A stretch of 64,000 nt of DNA from Rhodoplanes sp. Z2-YC6860 (GTDB lineage: Bacteria; Pseudomonadota; Alphaproteobacteria; Rhizobiales; Xanthobacteraceae), in the NCBI RefSeq assembly GCF_001579845.1, contig NZ_CP007440.1, positions 5,726,029 to 5,790,028 of the forward strand. Direction: 5' to 3'. Each line of letters opens with the position of its first letter. Positions within the stretch are counted from its first letter, which is position 1. Made by a program: the position numbers and the translations under genes. This document shows, piece after piece, positions 44,135 to 52,428 of the stretch. The notes below the pieces were generated by a model. It saw nothing but the letters and a program-made list of their open reading frames with translations, was not told the origin of the DNA and did no database searches.

Positions 44135-45090
44135 GCCCGGCGTCCTTCCAACACCGCGAGAAGCTGCCCACTGAAGGCTTGGCTCTCAGCCTCACGCGCA
44201 AGCTGGCGGAGCCCGTCAGCCTGATTGCTGGCGATGGCGTTCAACGATTCGAATGTCCGGTTCAGCAACGGCTCGCCTTCCATCGCGAATGTATGCTTGT
44301 GCGTCAGCACCGTGAACGACGGATAGAGCGGATGAGGCGCGAGAAGGTCTACCGTCAGGGTTTCCGGGTTGTTCGACAACTCGATCTTGCCGGACGCGCA
44401 GTACAACCGCATTTCCCAAACATAATAGGCGCTGGCCGGCATGCTGATGAAGGTCGCCGCGACCCTGCCGGTTCCGCGGCTGAGCTCGATCAGCGTGGTG
44501 CTGCCGTGCCGGCCCTTCAACTCGGCCGACCAGCCGCCGCCCCACCAGGCGTGAAACAGATCGAGCATGTGGCTCGCCGAATGGCTCGCCTCTCCCGAAT
44601 AGACAAACGTGCTGGCGATCGGCGCGCCGACCTTGCCGTCCTCGATCAGCCGCGACACCGCGCTGACGCCGGAATGAAACCGGCGCGGAAAATCGACCAG
44701 CACCGGGATTCCGGCCGCTGCTGCTTCCTTCAGCAGGCAGCTGCCCTTGGCAGCATCCGTCGCGAGCGGCTTCTCGACCAGGACGGCTTTCGGCCGGCAA
44801 GCCAGCACATCGCGCAGATCGTCGGCGTGCCGTTCATCGGGGGTCGCAATGCAGACGATATCCCACGGCTGGCGCAGCCATTCAGCGCGGTCGCGCGGCG
44901 TTTCCGGGCATCCCCATTTCGCCTCGGCGGCTCTGGCACGCTCGACGCTGCGATCATAGAAGCCGCCCAGCCGGAGCGACGAAGACGCGCTCACGGCGTG
45001 CGCGAGGCTGAGCACGTGCGCGTCGCCCGGCTTGTCGAAGCCCTGCGCCATCTGGCCCGCGCCCATGATGCCCACCAGCAAGCCGCTCAC
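44131..45090 (-). CDS. Gfo/Idh/MocA family oxidoreductase
   Basis: 319 residues. The N-terminal GIMGAGQMAQGF Rossmann segment and catalytic LVEKPLATDAAKG are clear. GTG start overlapping the upstream cytidylyltransferase stop by 4 bp. With that cytidylyltransferase and the DegT aminotransferase it forms a three-gene set that could make another amino sugar or nonulosonate variant. The G+C is back to the high background, in contrast to the genes downstream. Confidence 0.82.
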   Translation of the reverse strand: MSGLLVGIMGAGQMAQGFDKPGDAHVLSLAHAVSASSSLRLGGFYDRSVERARAAEAKWGCPETPRDRAEWLRQPWDIVCIATPDERHADDLRDVLACRPKAVLVEKPLATDAAKGSCLLKEAAAAGIPVLVDFPRRFHSGVSAVSRLIEDGKVGAPIASTFVYSGEASHSASHMLDLFHAWWGGGWSAELKGRHGSTTLIELSRGTGRVAATFISMPASAYYVWEMRLYCASGKIELSNNPETLTVDLLAPHPLYPSFTVLTHKHTFAMEGEPLLNRTFESLNAIASNQADGLRQLAREAESQAFSGQLLAVLEGRRA

Positions 45091-45848
45091 GAAACCAGTT
45101 CCGTCGAACGCACCGCTCGGCAGGAGTCGTGCATCTCGGGATGATCTTTGATCCAGCGGACGATGTCGGCCGCGCCATAGCGAGGCGAATGCGCGGAAAG
45201 CTGTTCATGCAGCTCGCGCATCATCCGGTAGTCTTCGCTGTAGTCGAGCGTGACAAGCAGATCCTCGCCGCCGACGCAGCTCGGATGGGCGATAAACCGC
45301 GGCTTCCACTTGCCGTGGCTTTCAGGCCGGTAAAATCCGAACGACACATGCTCGCGGTCTGCGGGGTCGTCGGTTTCGGCTTCGAGCTCGTACAGCGCCT
45401 TTGCGTCGAACACCTGCACGTCGAGACCCGCAGGAACGGACCGGTGCGGATCGGAATTGCTGATGTAGCGGTTCACCGTGCTGGTCTTGAGATACTCCGC
45501 GATCGCCTCATCGACAATCTGCGGATCGATCAGCGGGCAATCGCCGGTAATCTCGACACAGACATCGGCCTGCGCCGACCTGAGCGCACCGCAGACCCGG
45601 CCGAGCACGTCATCCTCGCTGCCGCGGAACACACCGATGCCAAGCTCACGCCCCAGCGCCGCCACCGGGTCGTCCGTTGCATTGACAGTCGTGGCGAGCA
45701 CAACACCGTCGAGGCTCTTCGCTGTGCGAAGCCGAGAGATCAGCACACCCAGCATGGGCTGCCCGCCGGCCGACATCAGCACCTTGCCTGGCAGACGGCG
45801 GGACGTCATCCGCGCCTCGATCGTCGCGATGATGCGCGGCTTGCTCAT
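45087..45848 (-). CDS. SpsF-type cytidylyltransferase
   Basis: 253 residues, CMP-KDO/acylneuraminate cytidylyltransferase superfamily, SpsF branch. IEARMTSRRLPGKVL (near 10-24) binds CTP and EITGDCPLIDPQIVD the metal-nucleotide. SpsF proteins often replace PseF or NeuA in nonulosonate loci. A paralog lies at 50289-51017, so two different acids may be activated. The start at 45848 overlaps the aminotransferase stop (ATGA). Confidence 0.85.
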   Translation of the reverse strand: MSKPRIIATIEARMTSRRLPGKVLMSAGGQPMLGVLISRLRTAKSLDGVVLATTVNATDDPVAALGRELGIGVFRGSEDDVLGRVCGALRSAQADVCVEITGDCPLIDPQIVDEAIAEYLKTSTVNRYISNSDPHRSVPAGLDVQVFDAKALYELEAETDDPADREHVSFGFYRPESHGKWKPRFIAHPSCVGGEDLLVTLDYSEDYRMMRELHEQLSAHSPRYGAADIVRWIKDHPEMHDSCRAVRSTELVS

Positions 45849-47134
45849 GCCTGCGCTTGCCGCCGTTCGAAATCGGCCAGCGCCGGCAGATTCTCGAACA
45901 CCTTGTGATAGGCCTCGATGGTGCTCTGCAGCTCCGCGTCCGAGAGATCGAAGGAGCAGATCCAGAACTCCAGCATCTGCTCGTGATGAAGCTTCTCGGC
46001 GACGGGGCAAAGTCCAGGGCCGTAGTGCCGGTTGGTCAGGTTGAACGGGAAGCCCTGCCCGCCGATCGCGACACGCTTCTGGAACAGCGGCAGCATGTAG
46101 AGCGGTTGGACATAGCCTTCGCCAGTCGGCACGCCTTCGGCGTTGAGCGCCTTGGCCAGCATCGCGCGCGACACCCCCGTCTTGGAGGCATCGTAGCGCG
46201 CGCCCCAGACGTAGTAGACGTGCCGACAATCTTCGCGCACCACCGGCACGCTGAGACCGGGCAACCCACGCACGCCTTCCGACAATCGGTTGGCCATCGC
46301 CTCGCGGCCGGCGACGAGACGATCGGACTTGCCGAGCTGCTCGACGCCGATCGCGGCGCTCAGCTCCGTCATGCGAAAATTGAAACCGACGATGTTGGTC
46401 AGGTCGGCCACGTTAAGCGGCTCGACGAGGTTTTCACCGTGGTTGCGGATCATCTTCAGACGCAACGCGAGATCGTCGTCGTCCGTGATGCAGACGCCAC
46501 CTTCGCCGGTGTGGAAGTGTTTGTGATAGTTCAGGCTGAAGACGCCGATGTGGCCGATCGCGCCGGTGTAGCGGCCCCGCTCGGTGGCGAGCGGCGACTG
46601 CGCATTGTCCTCGACCAGCGCCAGGCCATGCTCGTCTGCGAGCGCGCGCAACTCATGAAGCTTCGCGGCATGGCCGAACAGATTCACCACCAGGATCGCA
46701 CGGGTTCGCGGCGTGATTGCCGCGCGCACGCTGTCGACGTCGAGGCAATAAGTTTCGGCATCGACGTCGGCGAACACGGGGATGCCGCCGTAGAACAACG
46801 GCGCCATCGCGGTTGCCGACATGGTGTAAGGCGGCACAATCACTTCGTCGCCGGGCCCGACGCCAACGGCTCCCATCGCGGCAATCATGCCCGTGGTGTT
46901 GGAGTTGACCGAGATCGCGTGTTTGACGCCGAACTTCGCGCGCCACGCGGCCTCGAACTTGACGATCTCCGGGCCACCGCCGAACTCGTCGCACCACGCG
47001 CCGATGAAGCCCGAAAGCCTGCCCGACGACATCACGCGATCGACCGCGGCGCGCTCCTCCGCGCCGATCGTCATATAAGGCCGGAACGGCACGTTCAGCG
47101 TCGGACTTCCGCCCAGCAGTGCAAGCGTGCTCAA
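45845..47134 (-). CDS. DegT/DnrJ/EryC1/StrS sugar aminotransferase
   Basis: 429 residues. The PLP lysine is Lys205 (SLNYHKHFHTGEGG) and VEDNAQS (174-180) holds the ring-binding Asp. The HKHFHTGEGG form is typical of DegT enzymes such as those making amino-keto sugars in O-antigens. TTG start at 47134, supported by a GGAGAAG ribosome site and a 4-bp overlap with the pseI stop. It is not the PseC of this locus, which is at 53574-54782, so a second amination is implied. Confidence 0.85.
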   Translation of the reverse strand: MSTLALLGGSPTLNVPFRPYMTIGAEERAAVDRVMSSGRLSGFIGAWCDEFGGGPEIVKFEAAWRAKFGVKHAISVNSNTTGMIAAMGAVGVGPGDEVIVPPYTMSATAMAPLFYGGIPVFADVDAETYCLDVDSVRAAITPRTRAILVVNLFGHAAKLHELRALADEHGLALVEDNAQSPLATERGRYTGAIGHIGVFSLNYHKHFHTGEGGVCITDDDDLALRLKMIRNHGENLVEPLNVADLTNIVGFNFRMTELSAAIGVEQLGKSDRLVAGREAMANRLSEGVRGLPGLSVPVVREDCRHVYYVWGARYDASKTGVSRAMLAKALNAEGVPTGEGYVQPLYMLPLFQKRVAIGGQGFPFNLTNRHYGPGLCPVAEKLHHEQMLEFWICSFDLSDAELQSTIEAYHKVFENLPALADFERRQAQA

Positions 47135-48198
47135 CGGGACTTCTCCGTTCCACTCAGATGCTCGGACTTCAACGGCGTCCCCCGCGCGATGCCGCAGGCG
47201 GCGCGCCGGCCCAACACGTCCGGCAACAGTTTCGGCGGCAACCCAAAGCCGGGCCGGATCGAGCGGATGTTGCTCTCGGTGAACACCTCGCCCGCCGCGA
47301 TGTCCCTCACGGCGTAAAGCGAGCGGCGGAACATCATGTTCGGCTTCTCACTTGGCGCCGCACCGCTGCGCACCGCACCCAGGGCGGCAGAAGCCGTGCG
47401 GCAGCCATCGACTACGGCTTTCAATTCGTCCGGCTCGAGCGAGAACGCCGCATCCGGCCCGCCGTCGGCCCGCGCCAGCGTGAAATGCTTCTCGATCACC
47501 GCAGCGCCCAGCGTCACCGCCGCGATCGGAACGGCGCTGCCAGGCGTGTGGTCCGACAGTCCGACCACCGTGCCGAACGTCTTTTCGAGGTGCGGAATGG
47601 TCGCGAGGTTGGCTTCTTCGGGAGGCGTCGGATAGCCGCTGGTGCAATGGAGCAGCGCGATCTCCTTCGCTCCCGCCTCACGCGCGGCGTCCACGGCCTC
47701 CCGGATCTCGGAGGGCGTCGCCATGCCGGTGGAGATGATCAGGGGCTTTCCGGTGGCTGCCGCCCGCCGGATCAGCGGCAGATCGACGATCTCGAACGAA
47801 GCGATCTTGTAGGCCGGCGCGCCGAGCTTTTGCAGAAGAACGATCGCAGTCGCATCGAACGGCGACGAGAAGCACGTGATGCCGATCTTGCGCGCATGCT
47901 CGAAGATCGCCGGATGCCAGTCCCAGGGCGTCGAAGCTTCCTGATAAAGCTCGTGCAGCTTGCGGCCATGCCAGAGCCCGCCTTCGATCACGAAGCCCGG
48001 ACCGTTGTGATCGATGGTGATGGTGTCGGCGGTGTAGGTCTGCAGCTTGACCGCGTCGGCGCCGGCCTCCTTCGCGACGTCGACCAGGCGCAGCGCCCGC
48101 GAAAGCTCGCCGTTGTGGTTGCCGCTGAGCTCGGCGATCACGTAAGGCGGGTGGCCCGCGCCGATCGTGCGGCCGTCGATGGTGATGGTCGTGCTCAC
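47131..48198 (-). CDS. pseI: pseudaminic acid synthase
   Basis: 355 residues, NeuB family, PseI subgroup. AELSGNHNGELSRAL at the N-terminus, TCFSSPFDATAIVLL, LLHCTSGYPTPPEEANL and IEKHFTLARADGG are complete, and a C-terminal SAF domain follows (RRSLYAVRDIAAGEVFT). It condenses 6-deoxy-AltdiNAc with PEP to pseudaminic acid. The GTG start overlaps the pseG-pseH stop by 4 bp, matching the order of the pathway. Confidence 0.93.
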   Translation of the reverse strand: MSTTITIDGRTIGAGHPPYVIAELSGNHNGELSRALRLVDVAKEAGADAVKLQTYTADTITIDHNGPGFVIEGGLWHGRKLHELYQEASTPWDWHPAIFEHARKIGITCFSSPFDATAIVLLQKLGAPAYKIASFEIVDLPLIRRAAATGKPLIISTGMATPSEIREAVDAAREAGAKEIALLHCTSGYPTPPEEANLATIPHLEKTFGTVVGLSDHTPGSAVPIAAVTLGAAVIEKHFTLARADGGPDAAFSLEPDELKAVVDGCRTASAALGAVRSGAAPSEKPNMMFRRSLYAVRDIAAGEVFTESNIRSIRPGFGLPPKLLPDVLGRRAACGIARGTPLKSEHLSGTEKSR

Positions 48199-49646
48199 GC
48201 CGCGCGGCTCCGCAAACGTTCGGGCGCTTCGAACTGATAGCCAGCGGCCTTGAACAACGCCGCCGAAGCCTCGTTGCCGGGCAGAACGGTGGCAAGGATG
48301 TCCGCGCCTGGCACAACACGCCGCGCCAGAGACAGCGCCGCAAGACCCACGCCGCGCCGATGCCAGTCGGGATCGATTGCGATCGAGACCTCGTAGGTCG
48401 GCGCATCCGCGGCCACGCGATCGAGCCGCAGCATGCCGATCGGCGCCCGCTCGGCCTCGATTATCATGAGCATCCGGTCCGGATTGCCCAGGGTCGCGCT
48501 CACCCAGCTCTTGTGTTCGTCAATGCTCGGCACCGACGCGTGGCGCGCGAAGCGCCGCGTCTGCGGCTTGCTTTGCAGCTTCAGCAGCCAATCGGAATCG
48601 GCTGCATCGGCCAGCCGCAGCGAAACCTCGCTGCCGTCGGATGTGCGCCAGCGACCGGCGATCACCGCCATGAGCCGCTGCGCGCCCCGGCCGTCGGTCG
48701 TGGCCGACGCCGCGCGCGACATGGCGGTGCGCCGCGCGCGATCGGCCGCAAGCTCTTCGATTTTCGCGGCAAGCGCCGCCGGCTGATCGAGAATATCGGC
48801 AGTCAAAACCTCAGCCGCGCCGGAGGCCGCGAATGCCGCCGCATTGAACCGCTGGTTGTCGGCGGTCGGGATCAGGATGGCCGGCAAGCCGAGCAGCGCG
48901 CGCTCGAAGCTCGACGTGCCTGGCGCGCCAATCGCAAGATCGGCCGCAGCCGTCAAAGCCGGCAGGTTGCCGGGGCCGACATGCAGCGACACCCGCGCGC
49001 CTGTTTGCTTGCGCACGCTCTCCAGATGCGGCGCACCGGCCCCGACCACGACATCGACGTCTGCGTCGAGTTTCGCCAGAGCGAGCGCCGCCAGCACCTT
49101 GCTCGTCGCATCGATTGGGTCCGTCGCTCCCATCGAAACGATGATGCGCTTGACCGCTCCACCTGTTGCGAGCCGCGCAACGGCTTCCGCCCGTTGCTGC
49201 TGCCATTCCCGGCGGATGATCGCGTGCTGGCCGCCGAGCAGGAGCCGTCGCGCGCCCTTGCCGGCGTAATCGGACGCGGCGCGGCCGGGGGTCGGATCGA
49301 CGAGGACAACGCAATCATGTGCGCGATCGGCCAGATCGTCGAACACCACAACGGTGCGGCCCTGACGTTTCACGGCCGCTTCGAACTTGGCATCGAGCCC
49401 GTAGTGGTCGACCACGACCAGCGTGGCGCGATCCTCGATCTGCGCCTGGCCGTTTCCTTCGGCATCGACGATCGCATGCCCGCTGGCCGCAAGCGCCGGC
49501 ACGGCCGCGAGCCCGTCGCGCCGCGTGACGAAGCCGATCGACCAGCCGGCCAGCGCCAGCGTTTCGGCAAAAGCCAGACAACGCATGACATGGCCGCCGC
49601 CGATCGCGGGCGACGCATCGCAACGAAACACGGCGTAAGCCGTCAT
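48195..49646 (-). CDS. fused PseG hydrolase-PseH acetyltransferase
   Basis: 483 residues. Residues 1 to about 330 are PseG, the UDP-sugar hydrolase that releases 6-deoxy-AltdiNAc: GGGHVMRCLA at 16-25 with His19 as the probable general base, VDHYGLDAKFE, SMGATDP and GTSSFERALLG. Residues about 335-483 are a GNAT domain with the acetyl-CoA loop RRGVGLAAL and a DRMLMIIEAERAPIGMLRLD core, i.e. PseH. The two consecutive steps are joined in one chain with no stop or frameshift. ATG 49646 overlaps the methylase stop. Confidence 0.9.
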   Translation of the reverse strand: MTAYAVFRCDASPAIGGGHVMRCLAFAETLALAGWSIGFVTRRDGLAAVPALAASGHAIVDAEGNGQAQIEDRATLVVVDHYGLDAKFEAAVKRQGRTVVVFDDLADRAHDCVVLVDPTPGRAASDYAGKGARRLLLGGQHAIIRREWQQQRAEAVARLATGGAVKRIIVSMGATDPIDATSKVLAALALAKLDADVDVVVGAGAPHLESVRKQTGARVSLHVGPGNLPALTAAADLAIGAPGTSSFERALLGLPAILIPTADNQRFNAAAFAASGAAEVLTADILDQPAALAAKIEELAADRARRTAMSRAASATTDGRGAQRLMAVIAGRWRTSDGSEVSLRLADAADSDWLLKLQSKPQTRRFARHASVPSIDEHKSWVSATLGNPDRMLMIIEAERAPIGMLRLDRVAADAPTYEVSIAIDPDWHRRGVGLAALSLARRVVPGADILATVLPGNEASAALFKAAGYQFEAPERLRSRAA

Positions 49647-50275
49647 GGCTTTTCGAACAGCCACCATGTGAGATTGTCGAGGCCGGTCACTCGCTTCCAG
49701 GCGAAGCCGTAGGCGGTGACGCGAAGATTGGGAAACAGATCGAGCCAGAAGCCGCCGAAGTCGCGCTTGAACAGCCGGTCGTTGTGGCCGCGGTAAGGGA
49801 TCATCTCCGGCTTGTCGGAGAAATATTCGATGGCCGCGATCCAGCGCGCCGAGCAGCGATGGATTTCGCGCACCGATGCCTCGAGCTGATCGGGGTGGAT
49901 GTGGATCAGCACGCCCGATGTGAACGCCAGATCGGCCGCGCCGTCGGCAAAATCGATCTTGGTGGCAAGCCCGCCGCGAAGGTCCTCGGCCTTGAGGACG
50001 CCGTCATCGACCAGCCGCTGGCGCGCCTTGTCATTCGGCTCCAACGCAAGAAAGCGCGCGCTGGTCAGAGCCCGGAGCGAGCGCAGGTTGATGCCGAGGT
50101 TGGCGCCGACCTCCAGGATCGACTTCGGCGGCGCTGGCAGTGTGTGCGACAGGATCTCAGACCACATCGCGCGCCGCGCCTGCAACTGCTCCGGCGAGGC
50201 GACGTTGCGGTCGATGTAGGAATCGCCGAACTCGCCCTGCCAGAAGGCCGCCTGCGGTGTGGTGGAGTTGCTCAT
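49643..50275 (-). CDS. pseudaminic acid biosynthesis-associated methylase
   Basis: 210 residues, matching the small methyltransferase family found in Pse loci. FWQGEFGDSYIDRN at the start, SAM motif ILEVGANLGINLRSL, LALEPNDKA and FTSGVLIHIHPDQLE are characteristic. Its target is unknown; presumably the Pse sugar or a linked residue. The start at 50275 is chosen because the extension overlaps the cytidylyltransferase gene; ATGA coupling on the 3' side. Confidence 0.9.
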   Translation of the reverse strand: MSNSTTPQAAFWQGEFGDSYIDRNVASPEQLQARRAMWSEILSHTLPAPPKSILEVGANLGINLRSLRALTSARFLALEPNDKARQRLVDDGVLKAEDLRGGLATKIDFADGAADLAFTSGVLIHIHPDQLEASVREIHRCSARWIAAIEYFSDKPEMIPYRGHNDRLFKRDFGGFWLDLFPNLRVTAYGFAWKRVTGLDNLTWWLFEKP

Positions 50276-50288
50276 GATGTTCAGCTTG

Positions 50289-51017
50289 TCAGGAAGCCGC
50301 GCGTTCGAGCGAACGGCCGGCGTTGATGGCGATGATGTCCGGACGCTCCGCGAGCATCGCCAGGACTTCATTGATCCGCGCCGGGCTGCCTTTCGGAAGT
50401 GCCGCAAACACCGCGCGGAAAAATTCAAGGTCCTCGGGATAGTCGAGCGTCCAGCGGTGAGAGGCGAGCGCGGGATTGCCGGACGAAAGATTGGCGCGCT
50501 TGAGATGTGGGGCCCGGCGCAGCCAGGGCGTCACGTGTTCGTGGTCGTGAGCCTCGCTGGTGCTGGTCTCCGCTTCGACCAAGGCCGCCGTGGTGAAGGC
50601 CTCACAATCGAGCCCATGTGGATATGTGCGTGGTGTGTTGTTGGCTGCGTAGTCCGCGCCGGAGTCTCGACGCAGCGCCAGCACCTCGCCGCACACCTGC
50701 GGATCGATCAGCGGACAATCGCTGGTGACCCGCATCACGATATCGGCCTTCACGCTTCGCGCCGCGCCGAGATAGCGCGCCAGCACATCTTTTTCCGAGC
50801 CGCGAAACGTCGCCGCGCCGCTCTCACGTGCGACCGCTTCAAGCGGGGCGCTCTGGGGCTCGTCCGGCATTGCGCAGACCACAAGGTCGGCGCCCGGAAT
50901 CGCGCGGCAGCGCTCCAGCACGTGATGCAAAACCGTGCGGCCGGCAAGCTCCTGCATCACCTTGCCGGGGAGCCGGCTCGATCCCATGCGCGCCTGAACG
51001 ATGACGGCGGTGGTCAA
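50289..51017 (-). CDS. SpsF-type cytidylyltransferase, probable PseF
   Basis: 242 residues. VQARMGSSRLPGKVMQEL and RVTSDCPLIDPQVC are the CTP and metal motifs of the SpsF branch. Since it sits between the PseA/HisF/HisH genes and the Pse methylase, it is the better candidate of the two SpsF proteins for CMP-pseudaminic acid synthesis. TTG start at 51017, one base after the hisF-like stop, with a GAGG ribosome site. Confidence 0.83.
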   Translation of the reverse strand: MTTAVIVQARMGSSRLPGKVMQELAGRTVLHHVLERCRAIPGADLVVCAMPDEPQSAPLEAVARESGAATFRGSEKDVLARYLGAARSVKADIVMRVTSDCPLIDPQVCGEVLALRRDSGADYAANNTPRTYPHGLDCEAFTTAALVEAETSTSEAHDHEHVTPWLRRAPHLKRANLSSGNPALASHRWTLDYPEDLEFFRAVFAALPKGSPARINEVLAMLAERPDIIAINAGRSLERAAS

Positions 51018-51018
51018 G

Positions 51019-51774
51019 TCAGAGCCTCACAGCGAAGCCACGTTCGGCGAGATACTTCTTCGCCTCACGTGGCGTCTGCTCGGTGAAATGGAACATCGAC
51101 GCCGCGCCGACCGCCGCAGCCCGGCTGCCGCTCAGCAAATCGGCCATGTGCTGGTATTCGCCGCAGCCGCCGGACGCGATCACGGGAATTCCGACGGCCG
51201 CCGCGACATCGCGCACCAGATCGACATCGTAGCCGCGCATCGTGCCGTCGCGATCCACCGAGGTGAGCAAGATTTCGCCGGCGCCGAGCGCTTCGGCCTG
51301 TTTGGCCCATTCGACCGGAGCGCGACCCGTGGCAGTGCGGCCGCAATGGCTCATGACCTCGAGCTTGCCGCCATCGCGCTTCACGTCGATCGCCACGACA
51401 ATGCACTGCGCGCCGAACTCGGCAGCGCCGTCGCGAATGAGCTCCGGCATCTCGACCGCAGCGGTGTTGATCGCAACCTTGTCGGCGCCGACCGCGAGCA
51501 GATCGCGGATGTCGTCGATCGACTTCACGCCCCCACCCACCGTCATCGGCATGAAGCAGTTGTCAGCGAGCTCGTCGATCTCCTGGAAATCCGGCCGGCC
51601 GCTGTTCGGAGTCGCCGCGATGTCGAGGAACACGAGTTCATCCACCTCGCGCAGATTGTAGACGCGGATGGACTGCAGCGCCGTGCCGACCCGGCGCCAG
51701 GAATCGAAGCCAACGCCCTTCACCAGGCCCACGCCTTTGAACAGCAAGGTCGGGATGATCCGTGTCTTGAGCAC
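51019..51774 (-). CDS. HisF-like subunit of sugar amidination (WbpH/HisF2 type)
   Basis: 251 residues, HisF TIM barrel, but not the histidine enzyme. The catalytic Asp11 of HisF is replaced by Leu11 (IIPTLLFKG) while Asp130 remains (VVAIDVK). The ammonia channel and HisH-binding surface should be kept. In LPS and Pse loci such HisF2/HisH2 pairs deliver ammonia to a WbpG/PseA amidotransferase. GTG start. The HisH-like gene is upstream by 9 bp and the PseA-like gene next. Confidence 0.9.
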   Translation of the reverse strand: MLKTRIIPTLLFKGVGLVKGVGFDSWRRVGTALQSIRVYNLREVDELVFLDIAATPNSGRPDFQEIDELADNCFMPMTVGGGVKSIDDIRDLLAVGADKVAINTAAVEMPELIRDGAAEFGAQCIVVAIDVKRDGGKLEVMSHCGRTATGRAPVEWAKQAEALGAGEILLTSVDRDGTMRGYDVDLVRDVAAAVGIPVIASGGCGEYQHMADLLSGSRAAAVGAASMFHFTEQTPREAKKYLAERGFAVRL

Positions 51775-51783
51775 GATGCTGTC

Positions 51784-52422
51784 TCAGACCGCCAGAAAAT
51801 TCTTGAGCAGCCGGAAGCCGCTCTTCTGGCTTTTTTCGGGATGAAACTGCGTGCCGAAGATCGGCCGGCCCACCGCCTCGATCGCGGCCGTGAAGCCGCC
51901 GCAATAGGGCGTGCGCCCGCCTTCGTCCTTCGCATCGGCCAGCCGGACATGAAAGCTGTGCACGAAATAGAAATCCGACGGCCCGCCGCCGTTGAACAGC
52001 ACCGAGCCCGTCCGCGGCACGACCTCGTTCCAGCCAATGTGCGGAATGCGCTCGTCGCCGTTGGCTGGCGCAAGCCGTACCACCTCGCCCGGCACGAGAC
52101 CCAGCCCCGGCGTCGAACCGTTGGTGGCGCCCTCGCTGCTGCTCGTCGCCATCAGCTGCATGCCCAGGCACGCGCCGAGGAACGGCGTGTTGCGCGCAGC
52201 ACCCGCCTCCTGGATCACCTCGAACAAGCCGAACTCGCGGATGTTGCGCATCGCAGCCGTAAAGTTGCCGACGCCCGGCAGCACGATACGGTCGGCCCTG
52301 CCGACTACGCGCGGATCGCGCGACCGCACCACCTCCCTGGCACCGCACTCTTCGAGCGCGCGCGTCATCGAGTCGATGTTGCAGAGACCATAGTCGACGA
52401 CGACGGTGAGACCGGCAGTCAT
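51784..52422 (-). CDS. HisH-like glutamine amidotransferase of sugar amidination
   Basis: 212 residues, class I glutaminase with an intact triad: Cys85 (GACLGMQL), His194 and Glu196 (FHPEKS). It hydrolyses glutamine and passes ammonia to the HisF-like subunit. Location beside a PseA-type amidotransferase, not in a his operon, shows it serves acetamidino-sugar synthesis. Confidence 0.92.
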   Translation of the reverse strand: MTAGLTVVVDYGLCNIDSMTRALEECGAREVVRSRDPRVVGRADRIVLPGVGNFTAAMRNIREFGLFEVIQEAGAARNTPFLGACLGMQLMATSSSEGATNGSTPGLGLVPGEVVRLAPANGDERIPHIGWNEVVPRTGSVLFNGGGPSDFYFVHSFHVRLADAKDEGGRTPYCGGFTAAIEAVGRPIFGTQFHPEKSQKSGFRLLKNFLAV

Positions 52423-52428
52423 GTCGGA

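Noticed and set aside
51019..52422. HisF/HisH as histidine biosynthesis genes
   Set aside because: HisF lacks Asp11, no other his gene is near, and both flank a PseA-type amidotransferase.
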